Positions 8,029-15,108 of a DNA stretch of 46,612 bases are shown piece by piece (within the stretch, counting starts at the first letter, position 1; the number at the start of each line of letters is the position of its first letter). The notes under the pieces were generated by a model that saw nothing but the letters and a program-made list of their open reading frames with translations, did not search any database and was not told the origin of the DNA. Source of the DNA: CAZKJL01 sp964611095 (GTDB lineage: Bacteria; Patescibacteriota; Gracilibacteria; Peribacterales; Peribacteraceae); contig CAZSWJ010000010.1 of the NCBI GenBank assembly GCA_964611095.1, forward strand, positions 1-46,612, written 5' to 3'. A program made the position numbers and the translations under genes.

Positions 8029-9591
8029 TTACTTCACCTTATAAATCTTCAGCAGATCGGCACCCATGCGCGAGATGACGAACGCGGGTGAAGCGGTGTT
8101 CTGCAGAGCGTACTGCTGCGTTTCGCTGTAGCGCGTGAAGAACATGATGTAGTTCGAGTCTTTGGTGCAATCGAATGCGAAGTCTTCGCGCCATGCATAC
8201 CAATCGACGAGCACGCCCGCCGTCGGAACGCAGATGACCGGATTCGGCACGGCGTTTTGCACCAACCATTCCATTCCCTCTTTGTAGGTGGGGCCCCAGT
8301 ATTCGATGGGGAATTGCAGATCCATCTGTTTGGGGAACGCCGCGCGCATCAGCTCATTGCGGTACGAACCTTCGTACGGATGAACGATGGCGATTTCGTG
8401 GATGAACGACAGTGCGACGACTGCGACGATGAGCGACGCGACCCACGGCCTGGAAAACCGATGCCAAAACGCCCTGAGTACGGCATCGAAACCGATGGAA
8501 CACAGGATGGTCACGGCCGGAAGCGTGAAGAAGAACTGGCGCATGCCGTCGTATCGCACGAGTCCCGGCTTCATGCTTGCGAGAATGGGCACCAAGATCC
8601 ACAGCACGAGCAGCAGCATCTGCGGCAGGTGCTGACGACGCTTGAGCCGGAGCAGCGCAACCTCGAATCCCGCGACAAGGAATACGATACTGAGCACGGG
8701 CATCACGGCCAGGTATTCAAACGGCGTGTAGAACCACGGCAGTTCTGCTCCGGGATATTCGGTTCCGAAGAAGAGTTCGCGTCCGGGCCAGAAGTTGCTC
8801 GTGAGGAAGAACTTGATGGAGTTCGGAATGAGCGTGAGATCGCCCCACGCACTGGGCCATAGAGCGACGGCCCCGAGAGCGACGGCGACACAGGTACCCA
8901 GGATCCACGGGACGTTCTTCTTGAGTGCCAGCGGAAACGATGTCTCGCGCTGCCACAACCACACGAGGTACGACGCAGCGAACGCGGGGCCCATGAGCAC
9001 GGCACTGACCTTGATGGCGATGCTGGCCCCCATCAAAAAACCGGCGAGCACGAGCCACCTGCCATTATTCGTCTTGAGCGCCTGCAGGAACACGATGACC
9101 GTGAAAAGCACCGCCACCATGAGCGGAATGTCCTTGGGGTTGTAGTGGGAATGAGCGATGAATGGCGGGAAGCAGATCAAAAAAAGAGCGGCGAGTCCGC
9201 CCGTTCTCCTCCCACCGACGGACCTGCCCGCGAGAAAGACGAGCGCGACGCCCACCGACGCCGTGACGATATTGAGAATGTGGTTCGATGCGACGAACGA
9301 AAGGAGGTGCGCACGGTAGAGGAAGTCCGAGAGCACATAATTCAAAATGTAGTACGTCGGTCCGTAGTTGATGCCGTGTCCAGGCATCAGGTCCAAAAAG
9401 CGTCGGTCGCCCGTTCGCCAAAAATACATGAAGATTTTTCCCCAGTTGCGATGGAGCGGCTCATCCCACGTGACGCCGTAGGCATTGATTTGCGTCAGCT
9501 GTGCCAAGAAGAACGTGAGCGCCAGACACACGGGAAACAACCACCATTCGTGCTTGGACCAGAACCCCGATAGACGGCTGCGGAGAGTCAC
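8029..9591 (-). CDS. GT-C type membrane glycosyltransferase (GT39/ArnT-PMT-like)
   Basis: 520 aa with about 10-12 predicted membrane helices. The first extracytoplasmic loop has GVTWDEP with the acidic pair Asp43-Glu44, the metal/donor site of dolichyl-phosphate-mannose mannosyltransferase-like enzymes that use polyprenyl-phosphate sugars. A long C-terminal soluble segment follows residue about 420. The open frame extends further upstream, but the GTG at 9591 is preferred: TACCAT lies exactly 6 nt before it, and an earlier start would overlap the divergent gene's promoter. Role: glycosylation of surface protein or lipid; acceptor unknown. It fits with uppP and the surface-polymer genes elsewhere in the window. 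Confidence 0.82.
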   Translation of the reverse strand: MTLRSRLSGFWSKHEWWLFPVCLALTFFLAQLTQINAYGVTWDEPLHRNWGKIFMYFWRTGDRRFLDLMPGHGINYGPTYYILNYVLSDFLYRAHLLSFVASNHILNIVTASVGVALVFLAGRSVGGRRTGGLAALFLICFPPFIAHSHYNPKDIPLMVAVLFTVIVFLQALKTNNGRWLVLAGFLMGASIAIKVSAVLMGPAFAASYLVWLWQRETSFPLALKKNVPWILGTCVAVALGAVALWPSAWGDLTLIPNSIKFFLTSNFWPGRELFFGTEYPGAELPWFYTPFEYLAVMPVLSIVFLVAGFEVALLRLKRRQHLPQMLLLVLWILVPILASMKPGLVRYDGMRQFFFTLPAVTILCSIGFDAVLRAFWHRFSRPWVASLIVAVVALSFIHEIAIVHPYEGSYRNELMRAAFPKQMDLQFPIEYWGPTYKEGMEWLVQNAVPNPVICVPTAGVLVDWYAWREDFAFDCTKDSNYIMFFTRYSETQQYALQNTASPAFVISRMGADLLKIYKVK

Positions 9592-9597
9592 GCGCCG

Positions 9598-9603
9598 ATG
9601 GTA
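9598..9603 (-). promoter_or_regulatory. -10 box (TACCAT), leaderless type, for the glycosyltransferase
   Basis: Reads TACCAT on the minus strand, 6 nt before GTG at 9591. It forms a compact divergent promoter region with the box at 9636-9641. Confidence 0.5.
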
Positions 9604-9635
9604 CCAGAACCATGGATCGCCACCGAAAAAACGGG

Positions 9636-9641
9636 TAGAGT
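9636..9641 (+). promoter_or_regulatory. -10 box (TAGAGT) for the TlpA-like gene
   Basis: Ends 10 nt before ATG 9652, predicting a very short leader. Confidence 0.4.
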
Positions 9642-9651
9642 GACCCGTCCT

Positions 9652-10365
9652 ATGCGCCGCACGCTCGCCATCGGCATGATGTTGTTGGCCGGCCTCGTCG
9701 GCACGACGCCCGTGCATGCCGCGTTCGACTCATGTTCCGAAACGGGCCTCCGGAAGTTCCTGGGTTGGTACATGGACCGCGGCGAAGCCGTGAATCTCAT
9801 GCACAAGTCGTGGTGGACGCGCTGCCCTCTGCATGTGCGCAAAGCAGTGTGGGCGACGGTGACGATCGTGCCGCCCGATGACGGACGTGCCGCATGGCAG
9901 ACGGGCACGAGCGACCCGCTCCCCGTTCTGGCCTTTTACCCGGAATTCAAGAACCTGGAGTTTTGGCAGAACTCGCAGCCACTGACGCTCTCGAACCTCT
10001 ACGGGGACATCGTCGTGGTTCATTTCTGGTCCTCAAGCTGCGTGCGGTGCATGCACACGCTGCCGAAGATGCAGGAGCTGGAAGACACGTTCGGGACGCA
10101 CCGTTTCAGGGTCATCGGAATCCACGCACCGCGTTTGGCGTACGAAAAATCCCCACAGATCGTACGCGACGTCATCGATGAATACGGAATCACGTTCCCC
10201 GTGGCGCTCGACAACGGACTCGAGACCTGGGGTGCGTTCGCCAATCAGTATCGCCCCGCGACGTACGTGCTCGACGGCCAAGGCCGCGTGCGGTTCACGC
10301 ACTTCGGCGAAGGAGGTTACGACGAAACGGAACGTGCGATTCGCACACTCTTGAACGAGCGATAG
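9652..10365 (+). CDS. Exported TlpA/redoxin-like thioredoxin-fold protein
   Basis: 237 aa. ATG 9652 gives a proper signal peptide (MRRTLAIGMMLLAGLVG to VHAA, cleavage about residue 24); an upstream in-frame ATG at 9598 would bury it. The thioredoxin fold covers residues about 110-237, with active-site CVRC (Cys130, Cys133), then GIHAPRLAYEK and a cis-Pro region in NQYRPATYVLDGQGRV. This matches the AhpC/TSA-TlpA branch linked to extracytoplasmic thiol reduction or cytochrome and cell-envelope redox work. Extra cysteines at 28 and 58 lie before the domain. Its stop is 3 nt from the convergent gene. Confidence 0.85.
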   Translation: MRRTLAIGMMLLAGLVGTTPVHAAFDSCSETGLRKFLGWYMDRGEAVNLMHKSWWTRCPLHVRKAVWATVTIVPPDDGRAAWQTGTSDPLPVLAFYPEFKNLEFWQNSQPLTLSNLYGDIVVVHFWSSSCVRCMHTLPKMQELEDTFGTHRFRVIGIHAPRLAYEKSPQIVRDVIDEYGITFPVALDNGLETWGAFANQYRPATYVLDGQGRVRFTHFGEGGYDETERAIRTLLNER

Positions 10366-10368
10366 AAC

Positions 10369-10812
10369 CTATCGGCCCGGACTCTTGAGCCCTTCACGAG
10401 CGGCGGGGTGCGGCCTGCTCTTCAGCATTTTTTCGCAGAGTCTGCGATATGCCGGCAGAGCCTCCTGAGGACAACCGCCGATGCGCAACTGGAGCCTGAG
10501 GGTTTCACGCTCGGATGGCGAAAGATCGGCATACGTCAGTTCTCCGGAGCCCGATTTTGCATTCAGAAATTCATCCGCGGCGGCAGGGTGCACGGTCATG
10601 CCGTCCGGAAGGGATCGATACGTACGATTGGAACGCTGCTGCAATCGGAAACTCTTGAGATCGAAAAGCTCATACTGCAACGACCTGGGATTCGAATCGG
10701 AATCCGAAGATGCGGCGGACGTGACGAAAGCACCGATCAACGTGAGAGGAACCGCAAGAGTGACGAGAGTCAGTGCGAATGCGCCGGGATGGCCTGAAGC
10801 ATGTTTCTTCAT
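10369..10812 (-). CDS. Secreted protein of unknown family, paralog 1
   Basis: 147 aa. The N-terminal hydrophobic segment (about 13-33, ending SAAS) looks like a signal peptide or anchor. The mature part shares a clear pattern with the next gene upstream: PRSL-x2-x-LFD, FRLQ-x-R, AKSGxGEL, DLS-x-SER-x-TLR-x-QL, and a C-terminal GxCPQ-x-ALP-x-YR-x-LCE with two cysteines that could form a disulfide. No known domain is recognised. It is preceded by the best sigma70-type promoter in this part of the window, inside an unusually AT-rich block. Confidence 0.75.
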   Translation of the reverse strand: MKKHASGHPGAFALTLVTLAVPLTLIGAFVTSAASSDSDSNPRSLQYELFDLKSFRLQQRSNRTYRSLPDGMTVHPAAADEFLNAKSGSGELTYADLSPSERETLRLQLRIGGCPQEALPAYRRLCEKMLKSRPHPAAREGLKSPGR

Positions 10813-10841
10813 GATCGTGATGGGTATGGATATTTATATAT

Positions 10842-10870
10842 ATTATACAATATTTTTATAAATTTATCAA
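10842..10870 (-). promoter_or_regulatory. Sigma70-type promoter TTGATA-N17-TATAAT
   Basis: On the minus strand TTGATA (10865-10870) is separated by 17 nt from TATAAT (10842-10847). The block 10830-10875 is almost pure A/T in a GC-rich genome. Predicted start near 10835 gives about 24 nt of leader with no Shine-Dalgarno. Confidence 0.75.
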
Positions 10871-10899
10871 TATACCCCCTAACCCTCCCGGGACTGCGT

Positions 10900-11328
10900 T
10901 TATCGAACATTGAACCCTCGATGCTCGTACTTGATACCCGTCTGGGGCTCCTTTGCAGGCAGCAGCTTCAGGAGCGATTCGCACAATGTTCGATATCCCG
11001 GCAGCGCGTTCTGCGGACAAGCGCCGCTGTGGAGCTGACGACGAAGCGTGTCGCGCTCGGAGTTGGAGAGATCGGAGACCTTGAGCTCGCCCGTACCCGA
11101 CTTCGCGGCGTTGATGACATCGGCCTGCGTCGTGGTTCGCAGGATGGAACCCGTTTCGGCGCTCGGAAATTTGCGAATCATGCGCAGTTGTAGACGAAAC
11201 TGTCGCACATCGAAGAGTGAGTGATGGAGTGACCTCGGTTCGTTGCCGACGTATGCCGACGCATGGACGATCATCGGCATCGCCCCCAGAATCAGGCTGA
11301 TGACGACGGCTGAGATTCGATATCGCAT
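10900..11328 (-). CDS. Secreted protein of unknown family, paralog 2
   Basis: 142 aa with an N-terminal signal peptide (MRYRISAVVISLILG to VHAS). It is homologous along its length to the neighbouring 147-aa protein, including the CPQ-x2-LP-x-YR-x-LCE cysteine motif, so the two arose by tandem duplication. It starts 3 nt after the trpS stop and is probably read through from trpS; the second copy has gained or kept a separate strong promoter. Function unknown. Confidence 0.75.
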   Translation of the reverse strand: MRYRISAVVISLILGAMPMIVHASAYVGNEPRSLHHSLFDVRQFRLQLRMIRKFPSAETGSILRTTTQADVINAAKSGTGELKVSDLSNSERDTLRRQLHSGACPQNALPGYRTLCESLLKLLPAKEPQTGIKYEHRGFNVR

Positions 11329-11331
11329 GGA

Positions 11332-12300
11332 CTACTGAGGTAAGCCGACCGCCTTCTTCACGCGACCCATGGTCACGGATGCGATCTCGGTGGCGTGCGC
11401 GGCGCCCTTTTTGACGACGTCTTTCACGTAGTCGGGCTTCTTCAGAAGCTCCTCACGCTTTTTGCGCATCGGAGCGAAATAATCCATGTACGTCGTGAGG
11501 AGCAGCTTCTTCGCATCGCCGTAGCCCAGTCCCCCGGCACGGTACTTGTCGGCGAGTGCCTTGGCCTCGGATGCCGAGAGGAACAATTTGTGAATCTGGT
11601 ACACGACGCACGAGTCCGGATCTTTGGGAGCCGCGACGTCCTTGGAATCGGTGACGATGCCCATGATCGCCTTCTTGATCGTCTTCTCGTCGCCGAAAAG
11701 CGGGATCGTATTGTTGTAACTCTTGCTCATCTTCTGACCATCCACACCCGCAACGACGGCGACATCTTCGCGGATGACCGGCTCGGGAAGCACGAACGTC
11801 TCTCCGTACATGGCATTGAACTTCACGGCGATGTCACGCGTCATCTCCACATGCTGCTTCTGATCTTTGCCCACGGCGACGACGTTGATGTCGTAGAGAA
11901 GAATGTCGGCGGCCATGAGCACGGGATACGTAAACAGGCCCACGCTGGCCGAAATGCCTTTACCCACCTTGTCCTTGTAGCTGACGGCGCGCTCGAGGAT
12001 TCCCATCGGCGTCACGGTCGAGAGAATCCACGACAGTTCGGTGTGCCCGGGAACGTCGGATTGGTAGTACAGGATGGATTTGTCCGGATCGAATCCGCAG
12101 GCGAGGTAGTCCAAGATGATATCGGCACGCATGCTCGCAAAAACTTTCGGATCTTGCACCGTCGTCAGCGCGTGCAAGTCGGCGATGAAATAGAAGCTCT
12201 GGTCGGCTTTCCCAACCATTTCCAAATTCGGACGCATGGAACCGAAGTAGTTCCCGAGGTGCAGTTGGCCCGAAGGCTGGATACCGGAAAGCGCGCGCAT
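11332..12300 (-). CDS. trpS: Tryptophan--tRNA ligase
   Basis: 322 aa, the usual size for class I TrpRS, which charges tRNA-Trp in the cytoplasm. The HIGH-type signature is PSGQLHLGN (His14-Asn17) and the KMSKS loop appears as GQKMSKSYNN. The open frame continues 27 codons upstream, but ATG 12300 starts directly at MRALSGIQPSGQ as in the family and has TATACT exactly 6 nt before it. The secreted paralog follows 3 nt after the stop. The promoter lies beside an inverted array of degenerate 8-nt repeats (12321-12415). Confidence 0.95.
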   Translation of the reverse strand: MRALSGIQPSGQLHLGNYFGSMRPNLEMVGKADQSFYFIADLHALTTVQDPKVFASMRADIILDYLACGFDPDKSILYYQSDVPGHTELSWILSTVTPMGILERAVSYKDKVGKGISASVGLFTYPVLMAADILLYDINVVAVGKDQKQHVEMTRDIAVKFNAMYGETFVLPEPVIREDVAVVAGVDGQKMSKSYNNTIPLFGDEKTIKKAIMGIVTDSKDVAAPKDPDSCVVYQIHKLFLSASEAKALADKYRAGGLGYGDAKKLLLTTYMDYFAPMRKKREELLKKPDYVKDVVKKGAAHATEIASVTMGRVKKAVGLPQ

Positions 12301-12306
12301 GGCGCG

Positions 12307-12336
12307 AGTATAGCGTGAAGAGTACGAAAGTGTCAC
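12307..12336 (-). promoter_or_regulatory. Promoter of trpS
   Basis: TATACT (12307-12312) is 6 nt before ATG. GTGACA (12331-12336), a 5/6 match to the -35 consensus, lies 18 nt further up and is itself part of the degenerate tandem array. Confidence 0.55.
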
Positions 12337-12415
12337 AAGTGCCAGAAGTGAAAAAGTTGTACCCGCGATAATCCTACTCACTTCCGTGCTTTCTCACTTA
12401 TGGCACTTTCGTACT
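12321..12415. repeat. Inverted pair of degenerate 8-9 nt arrays (ACTT core)
   Basis: The outer arms AGTACGAAAGTG (12321-12332) and CACTTTCGTACT (12404-12415) are perfect 12-bp inverted copies. Inside each arm an ACTT core (AAGTG on the other strand) recurs every 8-9 nt, four to five times. The centre is about 17 nt. The array fills the whole spacer between trpS and the RluA gene and is related in core sequence to arrays at 15074 and 43395. Confidence 0.7.
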
Positions 12416-12416
12416 T

Positions 12417-13076
12417 TTATTTCGCTTTCCGAAGCATGTTCACGGTCTTATAAAACCCCGGCGGCTCGGGCGACTCGATGTGCACCGGCTGCTTGGTGAC
12501 CGGATGCACGAAGTCCACGGACATGGCGTGCAGGAAGAAGCGCTTCATCTTGAGGAACTTGTTGAAGAGCTTGTTGGCGCGCTCGTCGCCGTAGACATCA
12601 TCCAGGATAAGGGGGCAACCGATCATGGAGAGATGGCGGCGGATCTGGTGCTTCTGTCCGCGTTCGAACTGAGCCTCCACGAGGGAGCAACCGCGGAACG
12701 CCTCCAGGAGCTTGTAGTGCGTGAGCGAAGGAACGTTGCCCGTACCGCTGCGTGCGGGAAGTGGGATGTCGATGTCTCCCGATTTCTGACGCGGCACGCC
12801 GACGACGATGGCGCGGTACGTCTTCTTCCACCCGGCGAACTTGGTCTCGATGATGGTGGCCAGCACGTTCTTGGATTTGGAGAACACGACGACGCCCGAC
12901 GTCTCGAAGTCGAGGCGATGGATGGGTACGAGTGTCGGATGTGTCTCACGCAAATAATCGAGCAACGGAAGACGCTGAATCTTGCCGCGGCCCTTCACGA
13001 CCAGTTCGCCGCTGAGCTTGGTCACGGCAAGAAACCACTGGTCCTCGTACAAAATGCGTGCTTTTGCGATGGGCAT
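12417..13076 (-). CDS. RluA-family pseudouridine synthase
   Basis: 219 aa, without an N-terminal S4 domain. The catalytic motif HRLDFETSG has His53-Arg54-Leu55-Asp56, with Asp56 as the nucleophile that isomerises uridine in rRNA or tRNA. RGQKHQIRRHL and CPLILDDVYG are further RluA-type motifs. The compact size resembles RluA/TruC single-domain members; the target uridine cannot be assigned. TACACT sits 6 nt before the ATG. The C-terminus ends within the tandem-repeat spacer shared with trpS. Confidence 0.9.
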   Translation of the reverse strand: MPIAKARILYEDQWFLAVTKLSGELVVKGRGKIQRLPLLDYLRETHPTLVPIHRLDFETSGVVVFSKSKNVLATIIETKFAGWKKTYRAIVVGVPRQKSGDIDIPLPARSGTGNVPSLTHYKLLEAFRGCSLVEAQFERGQKHQIRRHLSMIGCPLILDDVYGDERANKLFNKFLKMKRFFLHAMSVDFVHPVTKQPVHIESPEPPGFYKTVNMLRKAK

Positions 13077-13082
13077 GGTATG

Positions 13083-13088
13083 AGTGTA
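13083..13088 (-). promoter_or_regulatory. -10 box (TACACT), leaderless type, for the RluA gene
   Basis: Minus-strand TACACT ends 6 nt before ATG at 13076, in the 21-nt gap after the 98-aa gene. Confidence 0.5.
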
Positions 13089-13097
13089 GCGAACAAA

Positions 13098-13394
13098 TTA
13101 TTTTCCGCTGAATTCCGCGTGGTAATTGATGGGAACCCCGGCGTCGAAATCCGTGACATCATCTTCATCGACCTGCACAGGAGTGTGAAGTTCTTCCACA
13201 CAGGCATACCCGCCAAGTGCGAAGACTTCCGTATCGAATCCGAGGTCAATCAGCGGGTTCGTGCGAGTGGCCCAAATGATGCATTCAAGGCGAACTCTCA
13301 CTGCTTCCGTAAAACCGTTGCACACCTCAAACTGATCACGTGCGATGGCAATGATCTCCGCATCACCGATGTTTTCTGACAGATGCTCGGCCAT
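13098..13394 (-). CDS. Hypothetical acidic protein, 98 aa
   Basis: No family recognised. The protein is small, acidic and soluble (no signal or membrane segment), with two cysteines and several short strand-like stretches. TAGTAT lies 7 nt before the ATG, consistent with the local leaderless pattern and supporting a real gene. It precedes the RluA gene in the same direction and is divergent from the deacetylase gene. Confidence 0.6.
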   Translation of the reverse strand: MAEHLSENIGDAEIIAIARDQFEVCNGFTEAVRVRLECIIWATRTNPLIDLGFDTEVFALGGYACVEELHTPVQVDEDDVTDFDAGVPINYHAEFSGK

Positions 13395-13481
13395 AGTGAA
13401 GATACTATAAACTATTATAAAATAACGTCAAACGAGCAGGACGGTGCGAAAGAAGGAGAAGCAGGTACCATCGGTGCGCTC

Positions 13482-14318
13482 ATGCGACACCTCATCATCA
13501 ACGCCGACGACCTGGGGCTGAACCAGCAACGGACCCACGGCATTCTGATGTGCCACGAACAGGGCATCGTCACGAGTGCGAGCTTGGTCGTGACGACAAG
13601 TGACAGTGAACGTGCCGCGCGCCATGCATCGCACCGCGATCTGCCGACAGGTCTTCACATCAACCTCACGTGGGGGTCTCCCCTAAGCAAGAAATCGGAC
13701 ATCGAAACATTACTCACGACCGACGGATACTTTTTGGGCCGCGATGCACTCACGCGTGCTCTCAATGAAGGAAAGATCGACAAGCTCCATGCCGAGCGCG
13801 AGGTGCGCGCCCAGATGGAATGGTTTTTGGAACACCGCGGGTTCCCGACACATGTCGACAGCCACCACCACATGCACGTGCACCCGGTGCTCTCGCAAAT
13901 GATCGTGAGCGTGCTCGACACGTACGGCGTCGCCTACGTGCGGATCCCGAGCGAGCCCGCGGTGCCGTTCGGTTTCATGATCGACAAGACGCAATCCGAG
14001 TACATCGAACACTTGAGTCACCACGCCGAAGAGGCACGGAAGCTCTTCCATGCGCACGGACTCAAAACCTCCGACCATTTCCGCGGCCTCGCACTCGTGG
14101 GCAACTCGTCGATGCGCAATATTCGCCACACTCTCTCGCGCCTCGGCGACGGACTCACCGAACTCATGACACATCCCGGAAGCGCGCACCCCGACGGCGA
14201 ACCCTTTGACCGCGACCCGCAACGTCAGACCGAAATGAACGTGCTCATGAACCCCGAGACCAAGGAAGAAATGGTCGAACGCGAGATCAAGCTCGTGTCG
14301 TACGCGGATATGATCTAG
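13482..14318 (+). CDS. ChbG/HpnK-fold (YdjC-like) carbohydrate deacetylase
   Basis: 278 aa from ATG 13482, which begins MRHLIINADDLG; the longer frame upstream is not family-like. The metal site is visible: Asp9-Asp10 in NADDLG, plus HVDSHHHMHVHP with His124, Asp126 and His128-132. Family enzymes remove acetyl groups from chito-oligosaccharides or other N-acetylated sugars and lipids. TACCAT lies 10 nt upstream of ATG. A glycan substrate would fit the acyltransferase and glycosyltransferase genes nearby, but that link is inference. Confidence 0.88.
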   Translation: MRHLIINADDLGLNQQRTHGILMCHEQGIVTSASLVVTTSDSERAARHASHRDLPTGLHINLTWGSPLSKKSDIETLLTTDGYFLGRDALTRALNEGKIDKLHAEREVRAQMEWFLEHRGFPTHVDSHHHMHVHPVLSQMIVSVLDTYGVAYVRIPSEPAVPFGFMIDKTQSEYIEHLSHHAEEARKLFHAHGLKTSDHFRGLALVGNSSMRNIRHTLSRLGDGLTELMTHPGSAHPDGEPFDRDPQRQTEMNVLMNPETKEEMVEREIKLVSYADMI

Positions 14319-14326
14319 ATATTGAA

Positions 14327-14403
14327 TGGTGGACGATCTCGGGATCGAACCGAGGACCTTGCGAATGTGAATCGCACGCTCTAACCAGCTGAGCTAATCG
14401 TCC
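14327..14403 (-). tRNA. tRNA-Val (CAC), CCA encoded
   Basis: Cloverleaf on the minus strand: acceptor GGACGAT/ATCGTCC, D arm GCTCAGCTGGTTAGAGC, anticodon stem TGCGA/TCGCA around loop TTCACAT (anticodon CAC), T arm CTCGG-TTCGATC-CCGAG, discriminator A at 14330 and an encoded CCA (14327-14329). It reads GTG codons. Its first 19 nt are repeated 92 bp upstream. Confidence 0.92.
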
Positions 14404-14476
14404 GAATGTTGTGGAAGGAACTTTTTGAACGTTGGCGAGCGCACCCTTTCTTTCTTTTGCTCGCTACGCGAGCGGG
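14404..14476 (-). repeat. Spacer element between tRNA-Val and its 5' fragment
   Basis: 73 bp separating the complete tRNA-Val from a copy of its first 19 nt. It begins (minus strand) with the hairpin GCTCGC gta GCGAGC, then an A/G-rich run and GGGTGCGCTCGCC. The order GCGT, AGCGAG, GAAAGAAA, GGGT, GCGC matches the segment interrupting the odd tRNA at 45680-45720. Confidence 0.55.
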
Positions 14477-14495
14477 CCAGCTGAGCTAATCGTCC
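14477..14495 (-). pseudogene. Truncated tRNA-Val 5' fragment (19 nt)
   Basis: GGACGATTAGCTCAGCTGG is an exact copy of the 5' end of the tRNA-Val gene, stopping in the D loop. It may be a footprint of insertion or tandem duplication. Confidence 0.7.
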
Positions 14496-14573
14496 ATCTG
14501 CGCTGTCTCCAGCCGCGAGATTGTATAACAAACAACGGCTGCTTGCACCCCTACCTTGAGGCCCGAAATCGGG

Positions 14574-14579
14574 TACAAT
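14574..14579 (+). promoter_or_regulatory. -10 box (TACAAT), leaderless type, for the flavodoxin gene
   Basis: Ends 6 nt before ATG 14586 and argues against the longer frame from 14556. Confidence 0.55.
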
Positions 14580-14585
14580 TGGCGC

Positions 14586-15074
14586 ATGAAAAGAAGTCTG
14601 TCCGTGATCTACGCCACATCGACGGGACACACGGAATTCGTCGTAGATACGCTCATTGCGGCACTGGCAAAGTCGGTGCCGGATTTGCTCATCAAAAAAC
14701 AGCGTGCCGAGACGGCCAAGGCCGAAGACCTCACCAAGGAAAGCATGCTCCTTTTGGCGTGTGGCAGCTGGAATACGGGCAACGTGGAAGGCCAGCTGCA
14801 ACCGCAGATGCACGAGCTGCTTATGACGCGCGCCGCAACTTTGGAACTCGAGGGAATGCCCGTCGCGGCCATCGGCTTGGGCGATGAACGCTATTACTTC
14901 ACGGCCAAAGCAGCCGACAAGCTCACCGATTACCTGAACACGCACGGAGGAAAGATTTTGCTTCCGACACTCAAAGTGGTGAACGAACCGTTCGACCAAG
15001 TCTCCAAGATTGAGGCATGGGCCAAGGAACTCGCAGCGGCCATCAAAAAACTTCCCGTCGAAATAAGCGAGTAA
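14586..15074 (+). CDS. Flavodoxin-like protein
   Basis: 162 aa from ATG 14586. The FMN phosphate loop is YATSTGHTEFVVD (residues 9-21). SWNTGNVEGQL and GLGDERYYFTAKAADKL occupy the positions of the two isoalloxazine-binding loops. Length fits short-chain flavodoxins (about 140-175 aa). It lies directly before korAB, separated only by a 33-nt degenerate repeat, so it is a good candidate for the electron carrier of that oxidoreductase; this is inference from position. Confidence 0.87.
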   Translation: MKRSLSVIYATSTGHTEFVVDTLIAALAKSVPDLLIKKQRAETAKAEDLTKESMLLLACGSWNTGNVEGQLQPQMHELLMTRAATLELEGMPVAAIGLGDERYYFTAKAADKLTDYLNTHGGKILLPTLKVVNEPFDQVSKIEAWAKELAAAIKKLPVEISE

Positions 15075-15108
15075 CTTTCCACTTTCTACTTTCAACTTTT
15101 CACTCCTT
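15074..15108. repeat. Degenerate 7-nt tandem array (ACTTTCN)
   Basis: Five consecutive 7-mers ACTTTCC, ACTTTCT, ACTTTCA, ACTTTTC, ACTCCTT fill the flavodoxin-korA spacer up to the TTG start codon. The core matches the 8-nt arrays at 12321 and 43395. Confidence 0.65.

Noticed and set aside
12321..12415. Possible CRISPR-like array
   Set aside because: Unit length is 8-9 nt without spacers, and no cas genes are present.
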